64,000 nucleotides of DNA. Origin: Citrobacter amalonaticus Y19 (GTDB lineage: Bacteria > Pseudomonadota > Gammaproteobacteria > Enterobacterales > Enterobacteriaceae). A model generated the notes under the pieces. That model worked only from the letters and a program-made list of their open reading frames with translations. It did no database searches and had not been told where the DNA came from. The DNA lies in the NCBI RefSeq assembly GCF_000981805.1, contig NZ_CP011132.1:1178001-1242000 (forward strand). The letters run 5' to 3'. Shown here piece after piece: positions 62,984-64,000 of this stretch. Every line of letters begins with the position of its first letter. Position 1 is the stretch's first letter. Made by a program: the position numbers and the translations under genes.

Positions 62984-63635
62984 CAATCATCCTCTTCCAA
63001 TATGGATACCGTTATGCATTTGAATACATAACGATTCGTACTGCAACCTTAAAAAGGAGAGTGCTGAGCTTATGCATTAGGGCTTTGCCCCCGAACGATA
63101 GCTGTTCTTCTCCTGGGGGCTTTGACACTGTAAGCCATAGGCATCGGCTGCAGATGGAAGCTCAGTTTCTCGTTCATAGCGGATCTTTACGACTGTAAGG
63201 ATCCAGGATTTTGATAAAATTATGTTTTTATCAGATGGTTGTGATTGTCTTGACTACTGTTTCGCCACATGCAGTGGTTCGACGCTGCGGACCTGATCGT
63301 CAAAGACATGGAAGGCGTTAACCTGCTGAAATGCTCTGAGTTTGCTGATGCGATCACAGATAAAGGTCAGAGCCAGCATGTCATCATTTCTGTTTGAATC
63401 TATGTATATTATTTTTTGTTCGTCAGCAGAGGATTAACTGACTTACAAAACTATACCTTGCTATGTTTGGTTAATCATGCGTTAATGGAGTTCTGGTTTG
63501 TTATGAATTTATCTGAAACAGTCACTGTAATAATCTTATTATTTGTTCCTACTGAGACTTCCCTGTCGGTTTTTTCTCTCTGATAATTTTTTTCGGACCA
63601 TTCTGCCCAAGGGCTTACTCAAAAAGGTAATGATT
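62984..63635. other. Long gap before the csp gene, holding the icd remnant
   Basis: 652 bases without an intact gene. Seen in order: two competing hairpins (GGGC-TTT-GCCC at 63080-63090, or GCCCCC 63087-63092 with GGGGGC 63115-63120); a 10-bp inverted repeat GGATCTTTAC/GTAAGGATCC (63181-63204); an 8-bp inverted repeat TGATAAAA/TTTTATCA (63212-63233); the icd 3' remnant (63263-63397); and a long U-rich csp leader (about 63500-63635) of the kind cold-shock messages carry. Confidence 0.6.
63263..63397 (+). pseudogene. Degenerate copy of the icd 3' end (attachment-site relic)
   Basis: The frame reads RHMQWFDAADLIVKDMEG, then NLLKCSEFADAI, against RHMQWFEAADLIVKGMEG and KLLKCSEFGDAI at the end of the intact icd (58419 onward). 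Compared with icd it lacks 51 bases (17 codons) lying between two ATGGAAGG direct repeats (58464-58471 and 58515-58522 in icd), so one repeat was lost by slippage or recombination. After ADAI the frame drifts into DKGQSQ... and ends at TGA 63395-63397. It is the mate of the icd end, expected at the far side of an element integrated in icd, like icdC of e14. Confidence 0.85.
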
Positions 63636-63848
63636 ATGTCTAACAAAATGACTGGTTTAGTTAAATGGTTCAATCCTGAAAAAGGTTTTGGTTTTATCAC
63701 TCCGAAAGATGGCAGCAAGGATGTATTCGTCCATTTCTCTGCTATCCAGAGTAACGATTTTAAGACGCTGAATGAGAATCAGGAAGTCGAGTTCAGTGTT
63801 GAACAAGGTCCAAAAGGTCCCTCGGCAGTTAATGTCGTGGCTCTTTAA
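63636..63848 (+). CDS. CspA-family cold-shock protein (cspH position)
   Basis: A 70-residue single-stranded nucleic-acid chaperone of the CspA family, from the ATG at 63636 (eight bases after AAGG); an in-frame ATG two codons earlier is less well spaced. RNP1 KGFGFI and RNP2 VFVHF are intact. The sequence MSNKMTGLVKWFNPEKGFGF is closest to CspB/CspG, not to E. coli CspH; Salmonella names the gene at this locus cspH. The long leader suggests cold or growth-phase control at the RNA level. A ymcF-like frame follows at once, as after cspG and cspI in E. coli. Confidence 0.92.
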   Translation: MSNKMTGLVKWFNPEKGFGFITPKDGSKDVFVHFSAIQSNDFKTLNENQEVEFSVEQGPKGPSAVNVVAL

Positions 63849-63858
63849 GGACTCTGCT

Positions 63859-64000
63859 ATTACTAATAATATTCACTTCAGATGCCCATGCTGCCATGGG
63901 TCTCAGTACAGGACGTCGTCTTTTGATGTCACTGACAGAAATCCTTTCGGCGCGAAATGTATTTTTTGCAAAACGACAATGATAACATTCGATAATATTG
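63859..64000 (+). CDS. YmcF/YnfQ-like cold-shock zinc-ribbon protein, partial, non-AUG start
   Basis: Frame ITNNIHFRCPCCHGSQYRT... through AKCIFCKTTMITFDNI runs to the window end. Two CxxC pairs (CPCC and CIFC) form a zinc-ribbon pattern, and the text matches the small proteins YmcF and YnfQ encoded after cspG and cspI in E. coli. The start is uncertain. An ATT at 63859 lies seven bases after a perfect AAGGA (63847-63851) and gives (M)TNNIHF, the conserved beginning. An in-frame ATG at 63832 inside csp gives MSWLFKDSAITNN but has no good ribosome site. I favour the ATT. The 3' end is outside the window. Confidence 0.75.
   Translation, partial: MTNNIHFRCPCCHGSQYRTSSFDVTDRNPFGAKCIFCKTTMITFDNI

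Noticed and set aside
62863..63198. Plus-strand frame of 111 codons ending before the icd relic
   Set aside because: It starts antisense inside the DUF1543 gene, composition is random, and no start signal is present.

Overview
The window reads as chromosome of an enterobacterium close to Escherichia, Salmonella and Citrobacter. Nearly every protein is recognisable against its E. coli K-12 counterpart, and the order flgKL - rne - rluC - fab cluster - ptsG - fhuE - nagZ - ndh - ldtC - mfd - lol - pot - phoPQ - purB - icd is the one expected for that group. A Salmonella/Citrobacter-like layout after icd (a csp gene rather than an intact e14-type prophage), plus a lone IutA-type receptor, suggests Citrobacter or a close relative. 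The genus is inference.

Layout. 1-1361: end of the flagellar hook-junction genes flgK and flgL. 1445-1928: two head-to-head gene remnants (MFS transporter and LysR regulator), both missing their 5' parts. 1969-6821: rne with its long autoregulatory leader, and divergent rluC. 6899-14114: yceF, the sRNA-like yceF-yceD gap, and the lipid operon yceD-rpmF-plsX-fabH-fabD-fabG-acpP-fabF. 14233-18507: pabC-mltG-tmk-holB-ycfH. 18508-20284: ptsG with CRP, Mlc and SgrS-type control sites. 20328-26671: fhuE (-), then the tight six-gene hinT-ycfL-lpoB-thiK-nagZ-ycfP operon. 26767-28946: ndh with an FNR box, and ycfJ. 29004-32558: an aerobactin-receptor-like gene under a near-perfect Fur box, then the comR/bhsA divergent pair. 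32660-38440: ldtC, mfd, ycfT. 38691-43666: lolCDE, nagK, cobB. 43764-47718: potABCD, with a palindromic insertion between potC and potD. 47970-57155: pepT, roxA, phoQP behind a PhoP box, then purB, hflD, mnmA, nudJ, rluE. 57327-58577: icd.

58578 to about 63400 is accessory DNA: a SAM methyltransferase, a Nudix hydrolase, a DgcJ-like diguanylate cyclase, a DUF1543 protein and long non-coding gaps. It ends in a second, degenerate copy of the icd 3' end. That is the footprint left by an element that integrated into icd, as e14 and phage 21 do, but no integrase remains in view. Beyond it lie a CspA-family cold-shock gene and the start of a ymcF-like zinc-ribbon protein that seems to begin at a non-AUG codon and runs off the window.

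Working together: most of the window is housekeeping. It holds fatty-acid and phospholipid synthesis, lipoprotein sorting, murein turnover and cross-linking (nagZ, nagK, ldtC, lpoB, mltG), polyamine and glucose uptake, iron uptake (fhuE, iutA-like), rRNA/tRNA modification (rluC, rluE, mnmA) and Mg2+/acid sensing (phoPQ). I see no wholly unknown defence or mobile system. The best places for new biology are the icd island, the ComR/BhsA control region, the orphan siderophore receptor and the cspH-ymcF junction.
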